NCBI GenBank assembly: GCA_020432595.1
Contig: JAGQGA010000080.1
Location: 1-13,526 of the forward strand
Direction: 5' to 3'
Length of the DNA stretch: 13,526 nucleotides
From: Anaerolineales bacterium
GTDB lineage: Bacteria; Chloroflexota; Anaerolineae; Promineifilales; Promineifilaceae
Shown piece by piece: positions 6,088-13,306 of the stretch; the first letter of the stretch is position 1; each line of letters begins with the position of its first letter. The notes under the pieces are model-generated. The model was not told the origin of the DNA. It made no database searches and worked only from the letters and a program-made list of their open reading frames with translations. A program made the translations under genes and the position numbers.

Positions 6088-7077
6088 ATGACGAATTATG
6101 ATGTGGTGACGATTGGAGAAACGATGCTGCGGCTGACACCGCCTAATTTTTTGCGGCTGGGGCAAGCCAAAAGTTTAGATGTGGAAGTGGGTGGCAGTGA
6201 ATCAAATACGGCCGTTGGGTTGGGGCGACTGGGGGCAAAAGTAGCTTGGGTGTCACGGTTGCCGCGTAATCCGCTAGGGGAGATTGTGACACAAACCCTG
6301 ACTGGTTATGGGGTGGATACAAGCTACGTGCAATGGTCGGACAGAGACCGGTTGGGGCTGTATTTTTATGAGGAAGGGCCAGCACCACGCGGCAGCCGGG
6401 TGATTTATGACCGGGCAGGGTCGGCACTGAGCCGGATGGTTCCAGCGCACTTGCCGGAAGGGCTGTTCCAGCCGGGGAGGGCGCAGCTGCTTCACCTGAC
6501 GGGGATTACCCCGGCGTTGAGCGAAAGCGTGGCGCAAACGCTGCAAAAGGCGGTGATGCTGGCAAAACAAGCTGGCTGGCTGTTGAGTTTTGACGTGAAT
6601 TACCGGGGGAAACTGTGGACGACAACGGCGGCGCGGATGGGGTGTGCGCCGTTTGTGGCAACGGCCGATATTTTGTTTATGCCGCTGCGGGATGCGGTGG
6701 CGATTTATGGGGTGGCGGGGGATGCAGAAACGGCCGTTTCCCAGCTTTCCCACGAATTCCCCCATGCCACCATCGTGCTAACGCTTGGCAAAGAAGGAGC
6801 AATTGGCTGCGAAGCAAACGGCGGCCACATTGTGCGCCAGCCATCATTTCCGGCGGCGGGAGAAATCGGCCGTTTGGGTGGGGGGGATGCGTTTACGGCC
6901 GGCTTTCTTTACGGCTATCTCTATGCTAATGACAATCCCTTGCCCAATGCCCTGCGCTGGGGAGCCGCTACCGCCGCCATCAAATACACCATTCCCGGCG
7001 ATATGCCCCTCATTGAAAAAAGCGAAGTCGAAACGCTGATTGCTTCCGATGGTTCAGGCCACAGCCTCAGCCGCTGA
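6088..7077 (+). CDS. kdgK: PfkB-family sugar kinase, probable 2-dehydro-3-deoxygluconokinase
   Basis: This is a 329-residue ribokinase-like (PfkB) enzyme that would phosphorylate a sugar or sugar acid with ATP in the cytoplasm. It opens with VVTIGETMLRLTP, then GGSESNTAVGLGRLGA (35-50), the first PfkB signature region. FDVNYRGKLW (168-177) is close to the FDxNxRxxLW motif of 2-keto-3-deoxygluconate kinases, which is why I favour that substrate. The catalytic region reads GRLGGGDAFTAGF with Asp267 as the likely base; the usual GAGD is GGGD here. A fructokinase or other PfkB member remains possible. The start at 6088 was chosen because the family motif VVTIGE begins a few residues later; the longer reading from 6046 would begin inside the terminator stem. 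No sugar-acid pathway neighbours are present. The gene converges with the MFS gene downstream. Confidence 0.85.
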   Translation: MTNYDVVTIGETMLRLTPPNFLRLGQAKSLDVEVGGSESNTAVGLGRLGAKVAWVSRLPRNPLGEIVTQTLTGYGVDTSYVQWSDRDRLGLYFYEEGPAPRGSRVIYDRAGSALSRMVPAHLPEGLFQPGRAQLLHLTGITPALSESVAQTLQKAVMLAKQAGWLLSFDVNYRGKLWTTTAARMGCAPFVATADILFMPLRDAVAIYGVAGDAETAVSQLSHEFPHATIVLTLGKEGAIGCEANGGHIVRQPSFPAAGEIGRLGGGDAFTAGFLYGYLYANDNPLPNALRWGAATAAIKYTIPGDMPLIEKSEVETLIASDGSGHSLSR

Positions 7078-7122
7078 CCAATGACCATAAAGCAATTGTG
7101 AAACAAGACCGTTGCTCACTGT

Positions 7123-7154
7123 TTACCGATTACAGGCTGTTGATTACCGATTAC
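7123..7154. repeat. 11-bp direct repeat at the convergent junction
   Basis: TTACCGATTAC occurs at 7123-7133 and 7144-7154, 21 nt apart, and each copy contains TTAC twice. It lies between the kinase stop (7077) and the end of the MFS gene (7151) and overlaps the last codons of the latter. No terminator hairpin was found in this 73-nt gap. Confidence 0.5.
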
Positions 7155-8470
7155 CCCAGCCCCTCTGCCGCAATCATCTGCTCCCTGGTAAAGTTTCGCA
7201 GACTGGGGTAGCTCCACGCGATCCACGCCGTGAGCAACACCGTCGCAATTCCGCCAGAAACGATGGCAAGCGGCGCACCCCAAACGGCCGCTACCAGCCC
7301 CGCCTCTAGCTCCCCAAGCTGTGGCCCCCCCATAAAGAAGACCATGTTGACGCTGACCATACGTCCGCGTAGCCGGTCGGGCGTTAGTACTTGCCGCAGT
7401 GTGCCGCGAATGACTGTAGAAACAGTGTCACCTGCACCTGTTAAGGCAAACAAAATATAGGACAGGATGAACCACGTCGAAACACCAAATAAGGCCGTTG
7501 CTGCCCCATAAATGGCAACGCTGGCTAACAAAACCACCCCCTGACGCTTTACATCTTCGCGCCACGCCATCACCGTTCCGGCAATCAACGCCCCAATAGG
7601 CTGTGCCGTGGACAGTAATCCATACCCTTGTACCCCTACCCCTAGCACATTTTCTGCCACAATGGGCAGCATGGTGCGGGCCGATGAGAAAAAGGTGGCA
7701 AAAAAGTCGAGCAGCATGGTGCTGCGGATGATGCGTGAGCCAAAGGTAAAGCGCAGCCCCTCCACTAATGCCCCCCAGCCCAGCCCACTGGCTTCAGGAG
7801 CAGCCGCCTGTCCCCGATATTCCATCAGCAGCAGCGAAATGATGACCGCGACAAAGGAAATGGCGTTGATGGCATAGACGATACCAACGTCAAACGCCCC
7901 TACTAAAACGCCCGAAAGCATGGGGCCAATCACCGTTGCCAAAAAATTCATCAGGGTGTTGAGGCTGATGGCGTTGGTGAGATGGTGACGCGGCACCAAA
8001 TTGGGCACAATGGATTGGCGTGCCGGTTGCTCCATCGCTGAAGCGGCCGCACCGGCTCCGGTGAGCAGGTAAATCATCAGGATGGTGATGTGGTCTGTTA
8101 GCGTGAGGACGGCCAGCAGCCCGGCGATGATGGTTGAGGCGACTTGTACCCACAGCAGCAGCTTGCGTCGGTCACGGGCATCGGCTAATAGCCCGCCCAG
8201 CAGAGCAAAGAGGACGATGGGGATGACGCGCACCAGACCGATGCTGCCTAGCCCCAGAGCACTGGCGTTGAGGGCAAATTCACGCCCGAAAAGCTGCAGA
8301 GTATAGGTTTCGCCGCGCAGCAGGTCAAAAATATGCCAGTTGACGGCGATAAACTGCATTTGGGTACCTGTTGAGGAAATGAGGTACCCGATCCAAATGA
8401 GAAAAAAATCGCGGTGTTGCAGGGCAGCAAACCGCTGGGTGCTGTTTTTATCAGGTGTTGGTTGTGTCAT
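7151..8470 (-). CDS. MFS transporter, MFS_3/EntS-like exporter family
   Basis: The product is a 439-residue multi-pass membrane protein with long hydrophobic segments from about residue 21 to 420, consistent with 10-12 helices. Motif A of the major facilitator family is present as GGLLADARDRRK (92-103). The ending TPDRLRGRMVSVNMVFFMGG (363-382) is typical of the EntS-like (MFS_3) drug and siderophore exporter group. It would export a small molecule by proton exchange; the substrate is unknown. The start codon lies 20 nt inside the 3' end of the hybrid kinase gene, so the two are probably translationally coupled. No strong Shine-Dalgarno precedes it, which fits reinitiation. It is the last gene of a three-gene operon whose first products are a binding lipoprotein and a sensor kinase. 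Confidence 0.9.
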   Translation of the reverse strand: MTQPTPDKNSTQRFAALQHRDFFLIWIGYLISSTGTQMQFIAVNWHIFDLLRGETYTLQLFGREFALNASALGLGSIGLVRVIPIVLFALLGGLLADARDRRKLLLWVQVASTIIAGLLAVLTLTDHITILMIYLLTGAGAAASAMEQPARQSIVPNLVPRHHLTNAISLNTLMNFLATVIGPMLSGVLVGAFDVGIVYAINAISFVAVIISLLLMEYRGQAAAPEASGLGWGALVEGLRFTFGSRIIRSTMLLDFFATFFSSARTMLPIVAENVLGVGVQGYGLLSTAQPIGALIAGTVMAWREDVKRQGVVLLASVAIYGAATALFGVSTWFILSYILFALTGAGDTVSTVIRGTLRQVLTPDRLRGRMVSVNMVFFMGGPQLGELEAGLVAAVWGAPLAIVSGGIATVLLTAWIAWSYPSLRNFTREQMIAAEGLG

Positions 8471-11393
8471 AAAGTAATACCGTCTGTATTTTCTCAGCTA
8501 ACGCGCTGAGCGCAAAGGGTTTGCGTAAAAATTCGACGGTATTTTGTTCGACAAAGGTGCTGAGATCGTCAGATTCGCTGTAGCCAGTGGCGAGGATAAC
8601 TTTGGCCTCAGGGTTTAGGCTCTTTAAACGGCGAAAGGTCTCTTCGCCGTCCATTCCTGGCATTTTCATATCCAAGATAATGAGATCAATATTGGCGGCG
8701 CGCTGTTTGTATAGATCAATCCCTTCCTGGCCGCTGGCAGCAGCGACTGTTTTCATGCCGAGGACGTGGAGCATATCTTCAGCCACGCGGCGCACCGGGG
8801 CTTCGTCATCAATGATGAGAACACGGCCGTTTATTTGGGGTGGGATAAAGTTGTGGGGAACGTGGATGCTCTCTTGTTTGGTGGACGCGGGGAAAAAGAT
8901 ACGGAATGTGCTGCCCTGGTCGAGGGTGCTTTCCACCTGCACGCCGCCGTTATGGGTGCGAATAATGCCCAGTGTTGCTGACAACCCCAGCCCGTGACCT
9001 GATATTTTGGTGGTAAAGAAGGGGTCAAAAATACGGTCAATTGTGGCCTTGCTCATTCCCTTGCCGTTGTCGTGGACTTCCAAAACGATGTAGTTGCCTG
9101 GGGCAAGTCGGTCGCCACCGATAAATTCCGTTTCGCTGGCTTCCTGAAGCGTTTGCAGGGAAGTGCTGATATTGACTTCGCCCCCTTGCTCTCCCAACGA
9201 TTCGGCGGCATTGATAACCAGGTTCATCACCACCTGTTGAAGCTGACCTCGATCTGCTTCAAGCAAGGGCAAATCTTCTTGAAGATTCATAGTGAGTTCG
9301 GTGCGACGGGGGATGGCGGTTTCAATTAGCCCAGCGTTTTCGTGGATAAGGCGGTTGAGATTGATCGGGCGGACGGCAAATTGGCCTTTGCCGGCATAGG
9401 CAAGGAGCTGACGGGTGAGGTCGGCGGCTGTTTCGGCGGATTGCATAAGTCGTTCTAATTGTTCGCTGGCGTCGCTGTCGGCCGGCAGCGTGGCCTGGAC
9501 GATAGATGCATGGCCGAGCATCCCAGTGAGCAGGTTATTGAAGTCGTGGGCGATGCCCCCGGCCAAAACGCCGAGGCTTTCCAGTTTTTGTGCCTGGCGC
9601 AACGCCTCCTCAGATTCTTTACGCTGGGTGATGTCGCGGACGACGCAGACATATTCGCCGGTTTCAATGAGGGTGAGGGACATTTCCTCAAAATAGGTGC
9701 TGTTATCACGTCGCTTGCCAACGGTTTCGCCGCGCCAAACGCCCTTTTCCATTACAATGGGCAATACATCTTTGTTTAGGCGGTTGAATTCCTGTGGGGT
9801 GTAGGAGATGCGCCATGCTTTGCCGATCAATTCTTGAGCTTGGGCGTAGCCATGGATTTTGGCGTGGGCATCGTTGACGTAGGTGTAGATGAGATTGTGG
9901 TCGAGGATAGCCATACCATCGTTGGCGGCTTCGAGGGCGGAGAGGTGTTTGCGGATGGCGGCTTCGGCTTGTTTGCGCTCGGTGATGTCGCGGAACATGA
10001 TGAGCATTTCGTCGTCGTCGGTGATGACGTAGCGGGCTTCAAAATCGGTTAAACGGCCGTTCATCTCCAACTGTGACTCAACCACCTGCACCGAACCCGT
10101 TTGCAGTGCCTCCTCGAAGCCATCAATAAACCGCTGTGCCAGCGGTCTGGCGCCCAGCGAATAGATAATTTGATAAAAGTTGGTCTTATAGAAGCGGTTG
10201 TCATCCAGCGCGGAGTGGGAAGTTGCTGGAACCTTAGTATCAATGATATTGCCGTCTTTGCGAACCCGGAAAAGCAAATCAGGAATGGCATCGAGCAGGG
10301 CACTGTTGCGGGCTTCGCTGCGGCGCAGCCCTTCCTCACGGTCGCTGACCGCCTGCCGCATAGTGCTAAAAGCTGTGATGAGGGTGCCGATTTCTGTTTC
10401 GGGGTCACTGTTTTGTGGCAGCGGTGCGGTGGGGTTGCCTGCACCAAGTGCTTGGGCGGCTGTTGCCAGGTTGCGTACCGGGCTTGTCAGACTGCGTGAC
10501 AATAGCACAGCCGCCACCGTGCTGAGCAGAATGCTGAGAAACAGCCCCCCCATGGCCAGGTTGCGCGTGGCGACCGCTGGGGCCAAAACCTCGGCTTCTG
10601 GTCTGTCTACCACTACGGTCCAGCCAAAATTGGGAATGTCGGTGTAGCCAGCAATGCGAACTTCGCCATCAATTTCATAGCGAGCCGTACCGACCAGACC
10701 CGGCATTCCGGCCGACGGCAGCTCAATCCATTGCGAATAATCGCGGCGGGCTTCCCGCACGGCCGGGTCGGGGTGCAGCAGCACCTTGCCCATTTCGTCT
10801 AGTACAAAGGCTTGTCCCTCGCCGCCAATGTTAATTTCAGCCAAAATGTTGGCGGGCGTGCCCAGCGGCACGGGGCTGCCCAAAACCCCGACCAAATTGC
10901 GGTTTGCGTCGCGGATGGGGGTGTGCATGTGGAGGATGAGGGTGTCGTTGAAAAGGTTGGGTGCAATGACCCACCCTTGCTGACCACTGGCTGCTTTTTG
11001 GAAGGATGGTACGTGGGCAATGCTAACCAGCTCTTGGGGGCGGGCTGCCAGCAGCAGTTGACCGTCTAAATCGGCAATGGCGAGCTGGCCGTAGTTGTAG
11101 TAGTAGACGAATAAATCTTTGAGAAGTGGCTCTTGCTGGGCGGGATCCATGCTGACAATTTGGGGTAGGGAGGCGATGGCTTGGGAATCTTTGAGGAGTT
11201 CGTTGAGGAAGGTGTCTAGCTCCCCGGCCAGCCCGCGTGCCAGACCGGTTAGTTCACGGGTGGATTGTTCGTTGAGGGCACGAGTTTCAATGTTGACAAC
11301 GATGAGACCGACAAGGGCAAAGGGGAGTATCCCAACGAGGACAAGGGCGGTGAGAAAGCGGCCGTGTAATGTTTTGAAAAAGTGATTACGCAT
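8451..11393 (-). CDS. Hybrid sensor histidine kinase: dCACHE-HAMP-PAS-PAS-HisKA-HATPase-REC
   Basis: This is a 980-residue membrane sensor kinase. Domains in order: TM1 about 12-34; an extracellular dCACHE-type sensor about 35-277 (with the FGWTVVVDRP ending typical of these); TM2 about 279-298; HAMP about 299-352; PAS about 360-473 and 477-590; HisKA with GGIAHDFNNLL, phospho-acceptor His616; HATPase with N-box NLVINAAES (Asn728), DNGKGM (775-780), F-box FFTTK and GHGLGLS (799-805); C-terminal receiver about 857-975 with acidic pair Asp862/Asp863, phospho-acceptor Asp908, Thr936 and Lys958. All catalytic residues are intact. The ATG at 11393 has GGAG (11406-11403) 9 nt upstream, inside the preceding gene. 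It begins 3 nt after the binding-protein stop and overlaps the MFS gene by 20 nt. No regulator with a DNA-binding output is encoded nearby, so the receiver's target is unknown. Confidence 0.93.
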   Translation of the reverse strand: MRNHFFKTLHGRFLTALVLVGILPFALVGLIVVNIETRALNEQSTRELTGLARGLAGELDTFLNELLKDSQAIASLPQIVSMDPAQQEPLLKDLFVYYYNYGQLAIADLDGQLLLAARPQELVSIAHVPSFQKAASGQQGWVIAPNLFNDTLILHMHTPIRDANRNLVGVLGSPVPLGTPANILAEINIGGEGQAFVLDEMGKVLLHPDPAVREARRDYSQWIELPSAGMPGLVGTARYEIDGEVRIAGYTDIPNFGWTVVVDRPEAEVLAPAVATRNLAMGGLFLSILLSTVAAVLLSRSLTSPVRNLATAAQALGAGNPTAPLPQNSDPETEIGTLITAFSTMRQAVSDREEGLRRSEARNSALLDAIPDLLFRVRKDGNIIDTKVPATSHSALDDNRFYKTNFYQIIYSLGARPLAQRFIDGFEEALQTGSVQVVESQLEMNGRLTDFEARYVITDDDEMLIMFRDITERKQAEAAIRKHLSALEAANDGMAILDHNLIYTYVNDAHAKIHGYAQAQELIGKAWRISYTPQEFNRLNKDVLPIVMEKGVWRGETVGKRRDNSTYFEEMSLTLIETGEYVCVVRDITQRKESEEALRQAQKLESLGVLAGGIAHDFNNLLTGMLGHASIVQATLPADSDASEQLERLMQSAETAADLTRQLLAYAGKGQFAVRPINLNRLIHENAGLIETAIPRRTELTMNLQEDLPLLEADRGQLQQVVMNLVINAAESLGEQGGEVNISTSLQTLQEASETEFIGGDRLAPGNYIVLEVHDNGKGMSKATIDRIFDPFFTTKISGHGLGLSATLGIIRTHNGGVQVESTLDQGSTFRIFFPASTKQESIHVPHNFIPPQINGRVLIIDDEAPVRRVAEDMLHVLGMKTVAAASGQEGIDLYKQRAANIDLIILDMKMPGMDGEETFRRLKSLNPEAKVILATGYSESDDLSTFVEQNTVEFLRKPFALSALAEKIQTVLLYDTTNT

Positions 11394-11396
11394 AAA

Positions 11397-12620
11397 CTAA
11401 TTCTCCAGCCTGGGTCTGGGGGCGGGAATGAGGGTGTTGATGTGCCAGACGGTCATCATGTAGTCATCAGTGGTTAGGGCGGTGTGGTTGGTGGGGGAAA
11501 ACGGCCGTTTATAAACCTTAATTACCCCGTCATATGGTGTCTCCAACGTTTCCAGTGCCGATTTGACACTGCTGCCGGTCGTTGTTCCCGCTTGTTCAAC
11601 GGCTTGCGCCAGCAGGTGTATGCCATCATACGCCTGTGCAACGGCCGTTGGTTCCCTGATTTCACTCAGTTGGTTGGTGCCAAAACGCTGGTGGTATGCT
11701 GTAAGCAGTGCCTGGCTTTTGTCCGATGGTGCATCAGCAAAAGCAAATGTTTGCAAAATGTATACGTCACTAACGTTTTCTAACCCGGCCTGTTCAATAA
11801 AGGCCCGGCTGCTGGCTCCCCAGTAGCTGAGAACTGGGACATCCCAACCGAGGGTGGCGAGGGTGCGGATAACGGCCGTGCTTTCAAACGTCCCGGCCAG
11901 CAGAAAAAGTGCATCCGCTTTGGTATCGCGCAATGCTACCAGTTCACTGAGCATATTGGCATCGCCACTGTCAAAAGAGGCTATGGCGACAGAGGGAATC
12001 CCTTGTTCAGACAAACCGATTTTTAACGGTTCTACGTTTGCCATGCTCCAATCACTTTGGTCACTGATGATGGCTGGTTGTTGAATACCGAGGACGCGGG
12101 TGCCGTATTGCGCCAAAAATTGTCCCGCGTCGGTATTGGTAATAGAGACACAAAAAAGATAGGCATGGTCGCGTGGTATGTCGGCTGTGTAGGTGGCTGC
12201 ACCCCACGCACCAAAAAGAGGGATTTCTTTTTCGTTAGCCAAGTTGCGGTAACCGGGCATTTTGCCATCAAAAACGCCACCAAAGAGAGCGACGACGGAG
12301 TCGTTGTTGATTAGGTCAGAAACGGCCGTTTCTTCCATCGTCATTAAATTTTGGCTGACCAATTCTATCGGCCGGCCAAGAACACCACCTGCGGCATTGA
12401 TTTCGTCAATTGCCAGCAACATGCCACGCTGAATGGCTTCACCCGCCGCCGCCTCTGGCCCGCTAAAAGGTGCAACAAGCCCCACCTTAATCGGGTCGGT
12501 TGGCTGGGTTGATTGGCAACCTGCCAAAAGTAGGGTAGCAATGGCAAACAAACAGCAGCCCAGCAGACGTTGGGCGGGTCTTCGTGAAGAAAAAGGTTGT
12601 TTGCCAGGCTGATTCATCAT
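11397..12620 (-). CDS. ABC-type branched-chain amino acid-like solute-binding lipoprotein (type I periplasmic-binding fold)
   Basis: The product has 407 residues. After a basic N-terminus and a hydrophobic segment there is a lipobox ending LLAGC with Cys35, so it should be lipid-anchored outside the membrane. The mature part starts PIKVGLVAPFSGPEAAAGEA and continues GMLLAIDEINAAGGVLGRPIELV, the hallmark of the Leu/Ile/Val-binding (LivJ-like, Peripla_BP_6) family. Two start ATGs are adjacent (12620 and 12617); neither has a convincing Shine-Dalgarno. No permease or ATPase genes accompany it. Instead it is followed after 3 nt by the hybrid sensor kinase, which suggests that it serves sensing rather than uptake. 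That role is inferred; the ligand is unknown. Three exact AACGGCCGTT sites (11500, 11640, 12321) and one near copy (11872) lie within the gene. Confidence 0.9.
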   Translation of the reverse strand: MMNQPGKQPFSSRRPAQRLLGCCLFAIATLLLAGCQSTQPTDPIKVGLVAPFSGPEAAAGEAIQRGMLLAIDEINAAGGVLGRPIELVSQNLMTMEETAVSDLINNDSVVALFGGVFDGKMPGYRNLANEKEIPLFGAWGAATYTADIPRDHAYLFCVSITNTDAGQFLAQYGTRVLGIQQPAIISDQSDWSMANVEPLKIGLSEQGIPSVAIASFDSGDANMLSELVALRDTKADALFLLAGTFESTAVIRTLATLGWDVPVLSYWGASSRAFIEQAGLENVSDVYILQTFAFADAPSDKSQALLTAYHQRFGTNQLSEIREPTAVAQAYDGIHLLAQAVEQAGTTTGSSVKSALETLETPYDGVIKVYKRPFSPTNHTALTTDDYMMTVWHINTLIPAPRPRLEN

Positions 12621-12803
12621 TCTTAGCTCATGATGTTGATAAACGCATATGCTTGCAGTGTCGCAGATTACAGCCGCAAAAGCGTATAGAGAGTATCGTT
12701 AAGTAGTAGGAAAGCCAACAGGTTTTGTATCCATTATTTTCTTATACTTGGCTCATAGCTGACCGCTTAAATGATGATTGATTTGCAAGAATTGGAGGAT
12801 CGT
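12621..12803. other. Divergent promoter region of the sensor operon and the small membrane protein gene
   Basis: These 183 nt separate two divergent starts. On the plus strand TATACT (12743-12748) is a plausible -10 box, but no good -35 sits 16-18 nt before it. It would give a leader of roughly 49 nt to the ATG at 12804. I could not find a convincing minus-strand promoter for the three-gene operon. Confidence 0.35.
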
Positions 12804-13106
12804 ATGTTTGCTCAATATACCCAGGATGTTGCCTTATCACACAATCGTTTTTCATCACACTATCGGCTAACGGCCGTTTCCCTCCTCTGTGGCCTGCTGC
12901 TAGGCTTCCTGTTCGCCTGGGTTTTGGCGATGCCCCTTAGCCTTGTTGGGCTGGCACCGTGGCTGCTAGGCCAGGCCATCAGTTTGGTTGCAACGACCCT
13001 GCTGCAGGCACATGCCCAACGGGAAGCATCGTGGGGCATGGCAATTGTCGGGCAATTGTTGGGTGTTGTGGCGATTGGCCTCTTTTTCTGGAGCTTAATC
13101 AGCTAA
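12804..13106 (+). CDS. Small membrane protein of unknown function
   Basis: The product is 100 residues from the ATG at 12804, chosen because GGAGG (12794-12798) lies 5 nt before it; in-frame ATGs at 12771 and 12774 would add 10-11 residues but lack a ribosome binding site. After a polar N-terminus of about 23 residues there are three hydrophobic stretches: roughly 24-44 (LTAVSLLCGLLLGFLFAWVL), 46-67 and 78-99. A short polar loop, QAHAQREA, separates the last two. I do not recognise the family. It is divergent from the sensor/transporter operon. One AACGGCCGTT site lies within it (12869). Confidence 0.7.
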   Translation: MFAQYTQDVALSHNRFSSHYRLTAVSLLCGLLLGFLFAWVLAMPLSLVGLAPWLLGQAISLVATTLLQAHAQREASWGMAIVGQLLGVVAIGLFFWSLIS

Positions 13107-13139
13107 CCACCATGCATGTACACATTTAAAAAACCCGTT

Positions 13140-13170
13140 AGCAGCGATTTTTCTTTTGTGAATCGTTGCT
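13140..13170 (+). terminator. Weak candidate terminator after the small membrane protein gene
   Basis: AGCAGCGATT (13140-13149) pairs with AATCGTTGCT (13161-13170), 10 bp with one G-U pair and an 11-nt loop. No T-run follows the stem, so it is a poor intrinsic terminator and may only be a hairpin. Confidence 0.35.
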
Positions 13171-13200
13171 CTCCCGTTCGTCACCTATTTTCTCTTATAT

Positions 13201-13221
13201 CCCTTAAAATACCCCTTAAAA
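13201..13221. repeat. Short direct repeat CCCTTAAAA x2 near the IS element's left side
   Basis: CCCTTAAAA at 13201-13209 and 13213-13221, 12 nt apart. It may lie at or just outside the left end of the insertion sequence. It cannot be called a target-site duplication because the other end is outside the window. Confidence 0.35.
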
Positions 13222-13244
13222 CCAATACCTTTCAAATAAGCGCA

Positions 13245-13306
13245 GAAGCGACCTTTCGGGCAAAATAGGTGGTCTTAACACTACCAAAATGCTCGGAGGT
13301 CGCTTC
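13245..13306 (+). promoter_or_regulatory. Structured leader hiding the transposase ribosome binding site
   Basis: GAAGCGACCT (13245-13254) pairs perfectly with AGGTCGCTTC (13297-13306), which ends at the base before the ATG. Two U-G pairs extend the stem (13255-13256 with 13296-13295), so all of the Shine-Dalgarno GGAGG (13295-13299) is paired. An inner hairpin, GGTGGT (13268-13273) with ACTACC (13280-13285), has a 6-nt loop and one G-U pair. Such a fold would block translation from read-through mRNA, a known strategy in insertion sequences. Confidence 0.55.

Larger units (their letters stand above)
115..12878. repeat. Dispersed highly iterated palindrome AACGGCCGTT (13 exact copies)
   Basis: Exact 10-mer copies start at 115, 944, 1575, 1907, 3286, 3307, 5417, 6729, 10052, 11500, 11640, 12321 and 12869. 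Six of them extend to AAACGGCCGTTT (1574, 3306, 5416, 6728, 11499, 12320). Four more keep the ACGGCCGT core (2214, 6208, 8823, 11872). With equal base use about 0.013 exact 10-mers would be expected in this length. Eleven copies lie in genes and use all three registers (Thr-Ala-Val seven times, Asn-Gly-Arg twice, Lys-Arg-Pro twice); two lie between genes. The span given runs from the first to the last copy. Confidence 0.95.

Noticed and set aside
5819..6139. 106-codon minus-strand ORF in the divergent region
   Set aside because: It runs through a perfect terminator and the predicted promoters and overlaps the sugar kinase start. Composition gives no protein signature.
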